Assembly (NCBI GenBank): GCA_023091665.1
Contig: JALJCQ010000039.1
Span: 1-64,000, forward strand
Origin: Pythium myriotylum
Taxonomy: Eukaryota; Oomycota; Peronosporomycetes; Pythiales; Pythiaceae
DNA length: 64,000 bases
Direction of reading: 5' to 3'
Position 1 is the first letter of the stretch; each line of letters begins with the position of its first letter. The notes below the pieces were generated by a model. The model was not told the origin of the DNA. It made no database searches and was given only the letters and a program-made list of their open reading frames with translations. Positions 1 through 8,816 of the stretch are shown piece by piece. Position numbers and translations under genes: made by a program.

Positions 1-228
1 CCTAAACCCTAAACCCTAAACCCTAAACCCTAAACCCTAAACCCTAAACCCTAAACCCTAAACCCTAAACCCTAAACCCTAAACCCTAAACCCTAAACCC
101 TAAACCCTAAACCCTAAACCCTAAACCCTAAACCCTAAACCCTAAACCCTAAACCCTAAACCCTAAACCCTAAACCCTAAACCCTAAACCCTAAACCCTA
201 AACCCTAAACCCTAAACCCTAAACCCTA
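1..228. repeat. Telomere, CCCTAAA repeats
   Basis: About 32 uninterrupted copies of the heptamer CCCTAAA (TTTAGGG on the other strand) start at base 1. The C-rich strand reads 5'->3' inward, as expected for a left chromosome end. The tract passes directly into a 5'-truncated retroelement at 229. Confidence 0.97.
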
Positions 229-230
229 GC

Positions 231-2174
231 CAAAACCGCGCGATCATAAGACGCGACCGCTCGGATCTCTTCAACGCCAGTTTGATCTTCGGCTGTCGTA
301 GGGCTTGTGATGTGGACGCATTGCCTCGCAATCTCGCGTTCCACAATCTCACACCACGTGGCACCAAGATTCCACCAGGTCTGAAGAGACTCCTGGGTCT
401 GAACCTCAAGTTCTGCCCGACACCTCCGCCGCAACGCTCTTCCCTCTCGCCAGTTACCATCTTCCCCAAACTCGTCCGGTCTCTTCGAATTGCAGTCCAG
501 TTTGCTGACTCCAGCGACCGCGACTACAACTCGAAGATCTACGTTCCAAACCTTGCTTTCCAGCCAAACCACCTGCCACGCCATCAAGAAGATTTACTGG
601 AGTCGATCAAGTCACACGCGACCGAACTCATTGCACAGTATCCCTTCCGACACAAGTTCAACCTCGACAGCAACCAACGCAACTTGCTACGATTGCTACG
701 AAATGATCCGAACTTGATGGTCGTGCAGGCAGACAAGAACCTCGGCCCGACGCTCATGCTTCGATCACAGTACACTTCCATGTGTCTTGATCACCTGAGT
801 GACGAGGAGACATACACGCCATTGTATCGTCTTCCCAACGGACCAGAGGCCCAGATCCAACGGATCGCAGCCAAAGTGAACCTGATCTACATGCTACTCA
901 ACTACCAGTACCGTGAAGATCCAGTCATCCAACGACAAGTTGCTGTCATCAAGTGTAATCCAAGTTCGTGCAAGTTAGGACGCTTCTATGGCCTGATAAA
1001 GCTCCACAAGGAGGATCTCGCCATTCGCCCTATCATTGCCAGCTGCGGAACACCGACAGCCGGTCTCTCGAAGTGGATCGATTTCCAGTTGCAAGACATG
1101 CTCCAGCGACAGCCATCGTACCTTCGAGACTCCGACACGCTGCTGACTGAACTTCGACAGATTCAGCCCAGCCCCAAGCATCGTTTGTTCACATTTGACG
1201 CCGTCTCGCTCTACACCAACATCCCCACCAACATCGGCATCGCAACAATCAAAGCCATGCTCCAAGAAGAGAAGCATCGCTTCGAGAATGTGATCGTCCA
1301 AGGTCTCGACTACATCATGAACGAGAACTTGTTCATGTTCGGAGACTGCGTGTGGAAGCAAATCAAGGGCACCGCCATGGGAACACCATGTGCCCCCACG
1401 TACGCATCACTCTACGTAGCGTATCACGAGCGAAGCATCCTTCGAGAGTTCAGCAACTACATCGTGCTCTACAAGCGCTACATCGACGACGTGTTTTTGA
1501 TTTGGCAAGACGGAAAAGATCCCCGTGCTTTCGAACTCTTCAAGATCCGCCTCAACACGATTCCAGGACTTCGCTGGACGTACATGGAACGCGGTCGTGA
1601 AGCACCGTTTCTTGACCTCAAAATCCGCCGATCCGACACGAGATACGAGACTCGAACTCATGAGAAAGAGCTCAATCTCTATCTCTACATCGCGGCTCAA
1701 AGCGCACACCCTCCAGGCGTTCTGAAAGGCCTCATCATCGGCATTGTCCAGAAGTATTACCGCCAGAACACCAGGAAGGAAGATTTCCTGTCTCAAGTCA
1801 GAGCCTTCTTCCAGCGCCTGGCAGCTCGCGGATACAACTCTAACCAGCTTAGAGACCATTTCCGCGACGCCATCGAAAGAATCGCCAAGCTACAAGAAGA
1901 AGCACAACAGACGACGCGGCCAACCACGGAACTCGGCAAGCCCAAGCAAGTCTTCTTGTCTGTGCCTTATGACCCGAACGGCCCAACTCGGAAACAACTA
2001 CGAGCTATCTATCAAGCCCACCGTATTGAAGACGAGTTCGCAGCCCACAACATCAAGATCACTGTGTGCTACCGCCGTCCACGGAACCTCCGAGACATAC
2101 TCTGTCCATCAGAGTTCAGGGCCAACATCTACGACGACCACTTCAAGAACAGCTCGGAAGATGCCATGCATTAA
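231..2174 (+). CDS. PLE reverse transcriptase ORF2, copy 1 (no ORF1, 5' partial)
   Basis: The frame encodes the PLE reverse transcriptase described under copy 2 (630 residues from the TTG at 282). Motifs present are ADKN (motif 1), YGLIKLHK with RPII (motif 2), TFDAVSLYTNIP (motif A), GTAMGTPCAP (motif B), YIDDVF (catalytic) and FLDLKI. No GIY-YIG domain follows. Because ORF1 and the frameshift site are missing and no AUG precedes the catalytic core, this copy probably makes no protein. Confidence 0.85.
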   Translation, partial: QNRAIIRRDRSDLFNASLIFGCRRACDVDALPRNLAFHNLTPRGTKIPPGLKRLLGLNLKFCPTPPPQRSSLSPVTIFPKLVRSLRIAVQFADSSDRDYNSKIYVPNLAFQPNHLPRHQEDLLESIKSHATELIAQYPFRHKFNLDSNQRNLLRLLRNDPNLMVVQADKNLGPTLMLRSQYTSMCLDHLSDEETYTPLYRLPNGPEAQIQRIAAKVNLIYMLLNYQYREDPVIQRQVAVIKCNPSSCKLGRFYGLIKLHKEDLAIRPIIASCGTPTAGLSKWIDFQLQDMLQRQPSYLRDSDTLLTELRQIQPSPKHRLFTFDAVSLYTNIPTNIGIATIKAMLQEEKHRFENVIVQGLDYIMNENLFMFGDCVWKQIKGTAMGTPCAPTYASLYVAYHERSILREFSNYIVLYKRYIDDVFLIWQDGKDPRAFELFKIRLNTIPGLRWTYMERGREAPFLDLKIRRSDTRYETRTHEKELNLYLYIAAQSAHPPGVLKGLIIGIVQKYYRQNTRKEDFLSQVRAFFQRLAARGYNSNQLRDHFRDAIERIAKLQEEAQQTTRPTTELGKPKQVFLSVPYDPNGPTRKQLRAIYQAHRIEDEFAAHNIKITVCYRRPRNLRDILCPSEFRANIYDDHFKNSSEDAMH

Positions 2175-2419
2175 AGCCTGGACCACCCCGGACACGGATG
2201 ACCGTGCCCTTCCAGCGCGCGAGAACGTGTTTAGCCTTGCTGCTACCCACTCATTTGGAACCATGCCACAGAGTATGGGGTCGTGCAGTGAAGGCTCACG
2301 GAGCGGCTGGCTTGGGATGATCCCCCTCGAAAGGGTAACAGCGAACGCTTGGCATGTTGCGAGCAAATTCAAGAATGGCCGCCCGGATCGTGCACTATCT
2401 GTCTACAACCCATCCCCGA

Positions 2420-2455
2420 CCCTCAACCCCAAACCCTACCCTAAACCCTAAACCC
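2420..2455 (+). repeat. Internal telomere-like tract in the PLE 3'UTR
   Basis: A degenerate run of CCCTAAA-like heptamers (ACCCTCAACCCC, then three near-perfect repeats) lies about 410 bp before the element's 3' end. The same tract is in every unit that retains this region. It divides the 3'UTR into an ORF2-proximal part and a distal 410-bp part holding the promoter-like signals. It looks like a fossil junction between two telomeric insertions that became one unit. Confidence 0.75.
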
Positions 2456-2493
2456 AGACGAAAATTTCGGCCAACCCAGTCGAAAAGTTTGTC

Positions 2494-2730
2494 GAAGGTT
2501 CGAGAACGTTCGACCGAACATTCGAGAATATTCCCGAGAATGTTCGAGAATGTTCAACCCAGGACGTCGAATATTCTCACGTGTCTCAAGACCCCAGCAG
2601 CACAGACACGCAGACCCAGAACACTCAAGTTCCTGTCCAGCCCTAGAACCCAGAAGCGTAGGACTCTAGCGTAGGACTTTAGCGTAGGCACCCGGGGGCG
2701 AGGTCGGCGGTCTTCCTCAGTTTTCAATTT
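2494..2730 (+). promoter_or_regulatory. Heat-shock-element array plus oomycete initiator, copy 1
   Basis: Bases 2494-2555 form three consecutive blocks of the pattern GAAnnTTCnnGAAnnTTC, separated by 4 nt each: twelve perfect nGAAn half-sites, the binding code of heat shock factor. A further GAAnnTTC follows at 2569-2576. At 2716-2730, CTCAGTTTTCAATTT matches the oomycete Inr+FPR core promoter at 14 of 15 positions and would place transcription start near 2719, 199 nt before the ORF1 AUG of the next unit (2918). Function is inferred from pattern and position. Confidence 0.65.
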
Positions 2731-2917
2731 TCCACTCAGCACGAAGACGCCCACCGACGAAGACATCAAGTCGAAAGAGCCCCTGCATCTGTAATAGAGC
2801 AACTCTTTGGGTCGTAGTTTCCCTGACCAAGTCTTTGCAAGTCACTTCAAGCCTCTCTAAACCCTAGACCAAGCCCCGCGTGACGAAGCAATTAAGGAAA
2901 GACTCTCCATCATCGCC

Positions 2918-3826
2918 ATGGATCGTAGTCTGCCGCGCCCACTGATGAAGACCACCCTGGAGTATCTGGAGCGCTATAAGAAGCTGCACCGGAAGCTCAG
3001 CGCGAAGCAAGAGAGCCTCCGCAAGATGCAACAACAACGCGAACGCCAAGAAGTACCCAGATCCCTGCGAGTACAGGCCAAGCTTGTTGTCTCCAACGAA
3101 CTCCAGACGGCCCTTCCAACTCGAGTGCTCACGCTGATGAATCAATTCGATGCTCTGAAGCTACAGTTTCAGCACCAAGCCTTCGATCTCATCCTCAGCG
3201 TACAGAAAGCCGAACTCGAACAACTTGAGCTCCAAGTTCAGAAGCTCCGAGACGATTTCCAAGATCGAGCACTTGAGTACTGCAAGCTCGCATGCAAAGC
3301 CGACCCGAACGGCAAGTATGACACTATCAACTGGGATGCCATGGAAGAAGAAGATCGAGACGAGAACGCATATGTCGACATCTACCACCATGCCAAGGAC
3401 GAGTTCGAAGCTCGCCTGACCCAGTTTGAGCTTGCGGAACGATACAGCCAAGCTGATGCGAGCATCCGACTCGTCGACAAGCAAGCCAAGCAAGCCGCGG
3501 CTGCCGACATGGAGGTGGAAACTCCAAACCAGGATCTCGTGAACGTGTTGATTGATCGCAAGCTACAATCGATCAAGAACGAACTACGACAGCTCCGTAT
3601 CGACCGGAAGGTTCCAAAGCAACAGGAACGAAAAAACGCCAGAGCTGGCGCGAAGGGTGCGACCGTCAGCAAGAACAAGAAGCACCCTGCACCAAAGGCC
3701 GACGCCGCAAAGGGAACTTCCGCCTCAAACAGCGGAAGAAACGGCAACACGCGAAGCGCAAGCAAAAGGAAAAGGAGCAACGCCGCCGACAAACCGCCGC
3801 GCGGCGCCAAAACCGCGCGATCATAA
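2918..3826 (+). CDS. PLE ORF1, coiled-coil basic protein (copy 2)
   Basis: A 302-aa protein of unknown biochemical role, encoded upstream of the reverse transcriptase. Residues about 15-135 are rich in Gln, Glu, Lys and Leu with heptad spacing, suggesting a long coiled coil. An acidic patch (EEEDRDE) follows near 145, and the last 60 residues are Lys/Arg/Ala-rich with a KRKR cluster that could be a nuclear localisation signal or nucleic-acid contact. The ATG at 2918 lies 52 nt into the unit. An in-phase A AAA AAC heptamer at codons 239-240 lets a share of ribosomes shift into ORF2. By analogy with other retroelement ORF1s it may coat the element RNA, which is inference. Confidence 0.8.
   Translation: MDRSLPRPLMKTTLEYLERYKKLHRKLSAKQESLRKMQQQRERQEVPRSLRVQAKLVVSNELQTALPTRVLTLMNQFDALKLQFQHQAFDLILSVQKAELEQLELQVQKLRDDFQDRALEYCKLACKADPNGKYDTINWDAMEEEDRDENAYVDIYHHAKDEFEARLTQFELAERYSQADASIRLVDKQAKQAAAADMEVETPNQDLVNVLIDRKLQSIKNELRQLRIDRKVPKQQERKNARAGAKGATVSKNKKHPAPKADAAKGTSASNSGRNGNTRSASKRKRSNAADKPPRGAKTARS
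3631..3688 (+). promoter_or_regulatory. -1 ribosomal frameshift signal, copy 2
   Basis: The heptamer A AAA AAC (3631-3637) is read in ORF1 as cgA AAA AAC, exactly the X XXY YYZ phase needed for simultaneous -1 slippage. The -1 frame is open from here to the ORF2 stop. Downstream, 3654-3660 and 3682-3688 are perfectly complementary (7 bp, AGGGTGC/GCACCCT). A 4-bp hairpin (GCCA/TGGC) starts at 3638. Either could act as the stimulatory structure. Confidence 0.75.
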
Positions 3827-5751
3827 GACGCGACCGCTCGGATCTCTTCAACGCCAGTTTGATCTTCGGCTGTCGTAGGGCTTGTGATGTGGACGCATTG
3901 CCTCGCAATCTCGCGTTCCACAATCTCACACCACGTGGCACCAAGATTCCACCAGGTCTGAAGAGACTCCTGGGTCTGAACCTCAAGTTCTGCCCGACAC
4001 CTCCGCCGCAACGCTCTTCCCTCTCGCCAGTTACCATCTTCCCCAAACTCGTCCGGTCTCTTCGAATTGCAGTCCAGTTTGCTGACTCCAGCGACCGCGA
4101 CTACAACTCGAAGATCTACGTTCCAAACCTTGCTTTCCAGCCAAACCACCTGCCACGCCATCAAGAAGATTTACTGGAGTCGATCAAGTCACACGCGACC
4201 GAACTCATTGCACAGTATCCCTTCCGACACAAGTTCAACCTCGACAGCAACCAACGCAACTTGCTACGATTGCTACGAAATGATCCGAACTTGATGGTCG
4301 TGCAGGCAGACAAGAACCTCGGCCCGACGCTCATGCTTCGATCACAGTACACTTCCATGTGTCTTGATCACCTGAGTGACGAGGAGACATACACGCCATT
4401 GTATCGTCTTCCCAACGGACCAGAGGCCCAGATCCAACGGATCGCAGCCAAAGTGAACCTGATCTACATGCTACTCAACTACCAGTACCGTGAAGATCCA
4501 GTCATCCAACGACAAGTTGCTGTCATCAAGTGTAATCCAAGTTCGTGCAAGTTAGGACGCTTCTATGGCCTGATAAAGCTCCACAAGGAGGATCTCGCCA
4601 TTCGCCCTATCATTGCCAGCTGCGGAACACCGACAGCCGGTCTCTCGAAGTGGATCGATTTCCAGTTGCAAGACATGCTCCAGCGACAGCCATCGTACCT
4701 TCGAGACTCCGACACGCTGCTGACTGAACTTCGACAGATTCAGCCCAGCCCCAAGCATCGTTTGTTCACATTTGACGCCGTCTCGCTCTACACCAACATC
4801 CCCACCAACATCGGCATCGCAACAATCAAAGCCATGCTCCAAGAAGAGAAGCATCGCTTCGAGAATGTGATCGTCCAAGGTCTCGACTACATCATGAACG
4901 AGAACTTGTTCATGTTCGGAGACTGCGTGTGGAAGCAAATCAAGGGCACCGCCATGGGAACACCATGTGCCCCCACGTACGCATCACTCTACGTAGCGTA
5001 TCACGAGCGAAGCATCCTTCGAGAGTTCAGCAACTACATCGTGCTCTACAAGCGCTACATCGACGACGTGTTTTTGATTTGGCAAGACGGAAAAGATCCC
5101 CGTGCTTTCGAACTCTTCAAGATCCGCCTCAACACGATTCCAGGACTTCGCTGGACGTACATGGAACGCGGTCGTGAAGCACCGTTTCTTGACCTCAAAA
5201 TCCGCCGATCCGACACGAGATACGAGACTCGAACTCATGAGAAAGAGCTCAATCTCTATCTCTACATCGCGGCTCAAAGCGCACACCCTCCAGGCGTTCT
5301 GAAAGGCCTCATCATCGGCATTGTCCAGAAGTATTACCGCCAGAACACCAGGAAGGAAGATTTCCTGTCTCAAGTCAGAGCCTTCTTCCAGCGCCTGGCA
5401 GCTCGCGGATACAACTCTAACCAGCTTAGAGACCATTTCCGCGACGCCATCGAAAGAATCGCCAAGCTACAAGAAGAAGCACAACAGACGACGCGGCCAA
5501 CCACGGAACTCGGCAAGCCCAAGCAAGTCTTCTTGTCTGTGCCTTATGACCCGAACGGCCCAACTCGGAAACAACTACGAGCTATCTATCAAGCCCACCG
5601 TATTGAAGACGAGTTCGCAGCCCACAACATCAAGATCACTGTGTGCTACCGCCGTCCACGGAACCTCCGAGACATACTCTGTCCATCAGAGTTCAGGGCC
5701 AACATCTACGACGACCACTTCAAGAACAGCTCGGAAGATGCCATGCATTAA
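3637..5751 (+). CDS. PLE reverse transcriptase ORF2 (copy 2, made by -1 frameshift)
   Basis: This frame would be fused to ORF1 residues 1-240, giving a 944-aa polyprotein. Taking the TTG at 3859 as residue 1, motif 1 (VVQADKN) lies near 150, motif 2 (FYGLIKLHK...RPIIAS) near 230, motif A (TFDAVSLYTNIP) near 305, motif B (GTAMGTPCAPTYASLY) near 365, the catalytic YIDD near 400, and FLDLKI in the thumb region near 450. The C-terminus keeps the PLE-type RRPRNLRDIL segment but has no GIY-YIG endonuclease. The first ATG in frame (4294) falls inside motif 1, so ordinary initiation would destroy the enzyme. It probably extends chromosome ends by copying its RNA from a free telomeric 3' end. Confidence 0.88.
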   Translation, partial: RQSWREGCDRQQEQEAPCTKGRRRKGNFRLKQRKKRQHAKRKQKEKEQRRRQTAARRQNRAIIRRDRSDLFNASLIFGCRRACDVDALPRNLAFHNLTPRGTKIPPGLKRLLGLNLKFCPTPPPQRSSLSPVTIFPKLVRSLRIAVQFADSSDRDYNSKIYVPNLAFQPNHLPRHQEDLLESIKSHATELIAQYPFRHKFNLDSNQRNLLRLLRNDPNLMVVQADKNLGPTLMLRSQYTSMCLDHLSDEETYTPLYRLPNGPEAQIQRIAAKVNLIYMLLNYQYREDPVIQRQVAVIKCNPSSCKLGRFYGLIKLHKEDLAIRPIIASCGTPTAGLSKWIDFQLQDMLQRQPSYLRDSDTLLTELRQIQPSPKHRLFTFDAVSLYTNIPTNIGIATIKAMLQEEKHRFENVIVQGLDYIMNENLFMFGDCVWKQIKGTAMGTPCAPTYASLYVAYHERSILREFSNYIVLYKRYIDDVFLIWQDGKDPRAFELFKIRLNTIPGLRWTYMERGREAPFLDLKIRRSDTRYETRTHEKELNLYLYIAAQSAHPPGVLKGLIIGIVQKYYRQNTRKEDFLSQVRAFFQRLAARGYNSNQLRDHFRDAIERIAKLQEEAQQTTRPTTELGKPKQVFLSVPYDPNGPTRKQLRAIYQAHRIEDEFAAHNIKITVCYRRPRNLRDILCPSEFRANIYDDHFKNSSEDAMH

Positions 5752-6070
5752 AGCCTGGACCACCCCGGACACGGATGACCGTGCCCTTCCAGCGCGCGAG
5801 AACGTGTTTAGCCTTGCTGCTACCCACTCATTTGGAACCATGCCACAGAGTATGGGGTCGTGCAGTGAAGGCTCACGGAGCGGCTGGCTTGGGATGATCC
5901 CCCTCGAAAGGGTAACAGCGAACGCTTGGCATGTTGCGAGCAAATTCAAGAATGGCCGCCCGGATCGTGCACTATCTGTCTACAACCCATCCCCGACCCT
6001 CAACCCCAAACCCTACCCTAAACCCTAAACCCAGACGAAAATTTCGGCCAACCCAGTCGAAAAGTTTGTC

Positions 6071-6307
6071 GAAGGTTCGAGAACGTTCGACCGAACATTC
6101 GAGAATATTCCCGAGAATGTTCGAGAATGTTCAACCCAGGACGTCGAATATTCTCACGTGTCTCAAGACCCCAGCAGCACAGACACGCAGACCCAGAACA
6201 CTCAAGTTCCTGTCCAGCCCTAGAACCCAGAAGCGTAGGACTCTAGCGTAGGACTTTAGCGTAGGCACCCGGGGGCGAGGTCGGCGGTCTTCCTCAGTTT
6301 TCAATTT
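6071..6307 (+). promoter_or_regulatory. Heat-shock-element array plus initiator, copy 2
   Basis: Same twelve half-sites (6071-6132) and initiator (6293-6307) as in copy 1. Here it faces a telomere block and the ORF1-less copy 3, so it has no intact downstream unit to drive. Confidence 0.6.
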
Positions 6308-6442
6308 TCCACTCAGCACGAAGACGCCCACCGACGAAGACATCAAGTCGAAAGAGCCCCTGCATCTGTAATAGAGCAACTCTTTGGGTCGTAGTTTCCC
6401 TGACCAAGTCTTTGCAAGTCACTTCAAGCCTCTCTAAACCCT

Positions 6443-6471
6443 AAACCCTAAACCCTAAACCCTAAACCCTA
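6443..6471. repeat. Interstitial telomere repeats
   Basis: About four CCCTAAA units between the 3' end of copy 2 and a short 3' remnant. Marks a former chromosome end. Confidence 0.9.
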
Positions 6472-6536
6472 AACTCTTTGGGTCGTAGTTTCCCTGACCA
6501 AGTCTTTGCAAGTCACTTCAAGCCTCTCTAAACCCT
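6472..6536 (+). mobile_element. PLE 3'-end remnant, 65 bp
   Basis: Only the last ~60 nt of the element (from ACTCTTTGGGTCG to TAAACCCT), bounded on both sides by telomere repeats. It shares an AAC microhomology with the telomere at its 5' junction. Confidence 0.88.
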
Positions 6537-6590
6537 AAACCCTAAACCCTAAACCCTAAACCCTAAACCCTAAACCCTAAACCCTAAACC
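6537..6590. repeat. Interstitial telomere repeats
   Basis: Nearly eight CCCTAAA units between the 65-bp remnant and copy 3. Confidence 0.9.
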
Positions 6591-8498
6591 CTCTTCAACG
6601 CCAGTTTGATCTTCGGCTGTCGCAGGGCTTGTGATGTGGACGCATTGCCTCGCAATCTCGCGTTCCACAATCTCACACCACGTGGCACCAAGATTCCACC
6701 AGGTCTGAAGAGACTCCTGGGTCTGAACCTCAAGTTCTGCCCGACACCTCCGCCGCAACGCTCTTCCCTCTCGCCAGTTACCATCTTCCCCAAACTCGTC
6801 CGGTCTCTTCGAATTGCAGTCCAGTTTGCTGACTCCAGCGACCGCGACTACAACTCGAAGATCTACGTTCCAAACCTTGCTTTCCAGCCAAACCACCTGC
6901 CACGCCATCAAGAAGATTTACTGGAGTCGATCAAGTCACACGCGACCGAACTCATTGCACAGTATCCCTTCCGACACAAGTTCAACCTCGACAGCAACCA
7001 ACGCAACTTGCTACGATTGCTACGAAATGATCCGAACTTGATGGTCGTGCAGGCAGACAAGAACCTCGGCCCGACGCTCATGCTTCGATCACAGTACACT
7101 TCCATGTGTCTTGATCACCTGAGTGACGAGGAGACATACACGCCATTGTATCGTCTTCCCAACGGACCAGAGGCCCAGATCCAACGGATCGCAGCCAAAG
7201 TGAACCTGATCTACATGCTACTCAACTACCAGTACCGTGAAGATCCAGTCATCCAACGACAAGTTGCTGTCATCAAGTGTAATCCAAGTTCGTGCAAGTT
7301 AGGACGCTTCTATGGCCTGATAAAACTCCACAAGGAGGATCTCGCCATTCGCCCTATCATTGCCAGCTGCGGAACACCGACAGCCGGTCTCTCGAAGTGG
7401 ATCGATTTCCAGTTGCAAGACATGCTCCAGCGACAGCCATCGTACCTTCGAGACTCCGACACGCTGCTGACTGAACTTCGACAGATTCAGCCCAGCCCCA
7501 AGCATCGTTTGTTCACATTTGACGCCGTCTCGCTCTACACCAACATCCCCACCAACATCGGCATCGCAACAATCAAAGCCATGCTCCAAGAAGAGAAGCA
7601 TCGCTTCGAGAATGTGATCGTCCAAGGTCTCGACTACATCATGAACGAGAACTTGTTCATGTTCGGAGACTGCGTGTGGAAGCAAATCAAGGGCACCGCC
7701 ATGGGAACACCATGTGCCCCCACGTACGCATCACTCTACGTAGCGTATCACGAGCGAAGCATCCTTCGAGAGTTCAGCAACTACATCGTGCTCTACAAGC
7801 GCTACATCGACGACGTGTTTTTGATTTGGCAAGACGGAAAAGATCCCCGTGCTTTCGAACTCTTCAAGATCCGCCTCAACACGATTCCAGGACTCCGCTG
7901 GACATACATGGAACGCGGTCGTGAAGCACCGTTTCTTGACCTCAAAATCCGCCGATCCGACACGAGATACGAGACTCGAACTCATGAGAAAGAGCTCAAT
8001 CTCTATCTCTACATCGCGGCTCAAAGCGCACACCCTCCAGGCGTTCTGAAAGGCCTCATCATCGGCATTGTCCAGAAGTATTACCGCCAGAACACCAGGA
8101 AGGAAGATTTCCTGTCTCAAGTCAGAGCCTTCTTCCAGCGCCTGGCAGCTCGCGGATACAACTCTAACCTGCTTAGAGACCATTTCCGCGACGCCATCGA
8201 AAGAATCGCCAAGCTACAAGAAGAAGCACAACAGACGACGCGGCCAACCACGGAACTCGGCAAGCCCAAGCAAGTCTTCTTGTCTGTGCCTTATGACCCG
8301 AACGGCCCAACTCGGAAACAACTACGAGCTATCTATCAAGCCCACCGTATTGAAGACGAGTTCGCAGCCCACAACATCAAGATCACTGTGTGCTACCGCC
8401 GTCCACGGAACCTCCGAGACATACTCTGTCCATCAGAGTTCAGGGCCAACATCTACGACGACCACTTCAAGAACAGCTCGGAAGATGCCATGCATTAA
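6591..8498 (+). CDS. PLE reverse transcriptase ORF2, copy 3 (5' partial)
   Basis: Open throughout and retains all catalytic motifs including YIDD. It differs from copy 2 by NSNQLRD to NSNLLRD. ORF1, the frameshift site and any upstream AUG are absent, so expression is unlikely. Confidence 0.82.
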   Translation, partial: LFNASLIFGCRRACDVDALPRNLAFHNLTPRGTKIPPGLKRLLGLNLKFCPTPPPQRSSLSPVTIFPKLVRSLRIAVQFADSSDRDYNSKIYVPNLAFQPNHLPRHQEDLLESIKSHATELIAQYPFRHKFNLDSNQRNLLRLLRNDPNLMVVQADKNLGPTLMLRSQYTSMCLDHLSDEETYTPLYRLPNGPEAQIQRIAAKVNLIYMLLNYQYREDPVIQRQVAVIKCNPSSCKLGRFYGLIKLHKEDLAIRPIIASCGTPTAGLSKWIDFQLQDMLQRQPSYLRDSDTLLTELRQIQPSPKHRLFTFDAVSLYTNIPTNIGIATIKAMLQEEKHRFENVIVQGLDYIMNENLFMFGDCVWKQIKGTAMGTPCAPTYASLYVAYHERSILREFSNYIVLYKRYIDDVFLIWQDGKDPRAFELFKIRLNTIPGLRWTYMERGREAPFLDLKIRRSDTRYETRTHEKELNLYLYIAAQSAHPPGVLKGLIIGIVQKYYRQNTRKEDFLSQVRAFFQRLAARGYNSNLLRDHFRDAIERIAKLQEEAQQTTRPTTELGKPKQVFLSVPYDPNGPTRKQLRAIYQAHRIEDEFAAHNIKITVCYRRPRNLRDILCPSEFRANIYDDHFKNSSEDAMH

Positions 8499-8816
8499 AG
8501 CCTGGACCACCCCGGACACGGATGACCGTGCCCTTCCAGCGCGCGAGAACGTGTTTAGCCTTGCTGCTACCCACTCATTCGGAACCATGCCACAGAGTAT
8601 GGGGTCGTGCAGTGAAGGCTCACGGAGCGGCTGGCTTGGGATGATCCCCCTCGAAAGGGTAACAGCGAACGCTTGGCATGTTGCGAGCAAATTCAAGAAT
8701 GGCCGCCCGGATCGTGCACTATCTGTCTACAACCCAGCCCCGACCCTCAACCCCAAACCCTACCCTAAACCCTAACCCAGACGAAAATTTCGGCCAACCC
8801 AGTCGAAAAGTTTGTC

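Larger units (their letters stand above)
229..2865 (+). mobile_element. Telomeric Penelope-like element, copy 1 (5'-truncated)
   Basis: This copy starts inside the last codons of ORF1 and continues through ORF2 and the full 3'UTR to the terminal TAAACCCT (2858-2865). Its truncated 5' end is capped by the chromosome's telomere repeats, so it is the outermost unit. It is almost identical to copy 2. Confidence 0.9.
2866..6442 (+). mobile_element. Telomeric Penelope-like element, copy 2 (full length, 3577 bp)
   Basis: This is the complete unit: leader 2866-2917, ORF1, ORF2 and 3'UTR to the terminal TAAACCCT at 6442. It abuts copy 1 with only one telomeric heptamer between them. Orientation (3' end toward the centromere), the lack of an endonuclease, and telomere repeats at the junctions match the endonuclease-deficient (Athena/Coprina-type) PLEs known to attach to chromosome ends. 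Against copies 6-9 I see only four substitutions outside simple repeats. Confidence 0.9.

Noticed and set aside
2175..2917. Hammerhead ribozyme, reported in many Penelope-like elements
   Set aside because: No CTGATGA...GAAA core with matching stems on either strand of the non-coding part. GGATGA at about 2195 and 2315 sits in simple hairpins (CACGG-ATGA-CCGTG, GGGAT-G-ATCCC), and the CTGATGA strings at about 2942 and 3134 lie in ORF1 without a partner GAAA strand.
3382..4164. 260-aa minus-strand open frame across the ORF1/ORF2 junction, repeated in every full unit
   Set aside because: It is antisense to two well-supported ORFs, has biased Arg/Ser/Leu composition with no domain, and is repeated only because the DNA is. 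The 235-aa plus-strand frame at 1744-2451 and its copies were rejected for the same reason.
5400..5751. GIY-YIG endonuclease at the end of ORF2
   Set aside because: The C-terminal 170 residues contain no GIY...YIG pair. The RRPRNLRDIL segment belongs to the reverse transcriptase-linked region seen in both PLE types.
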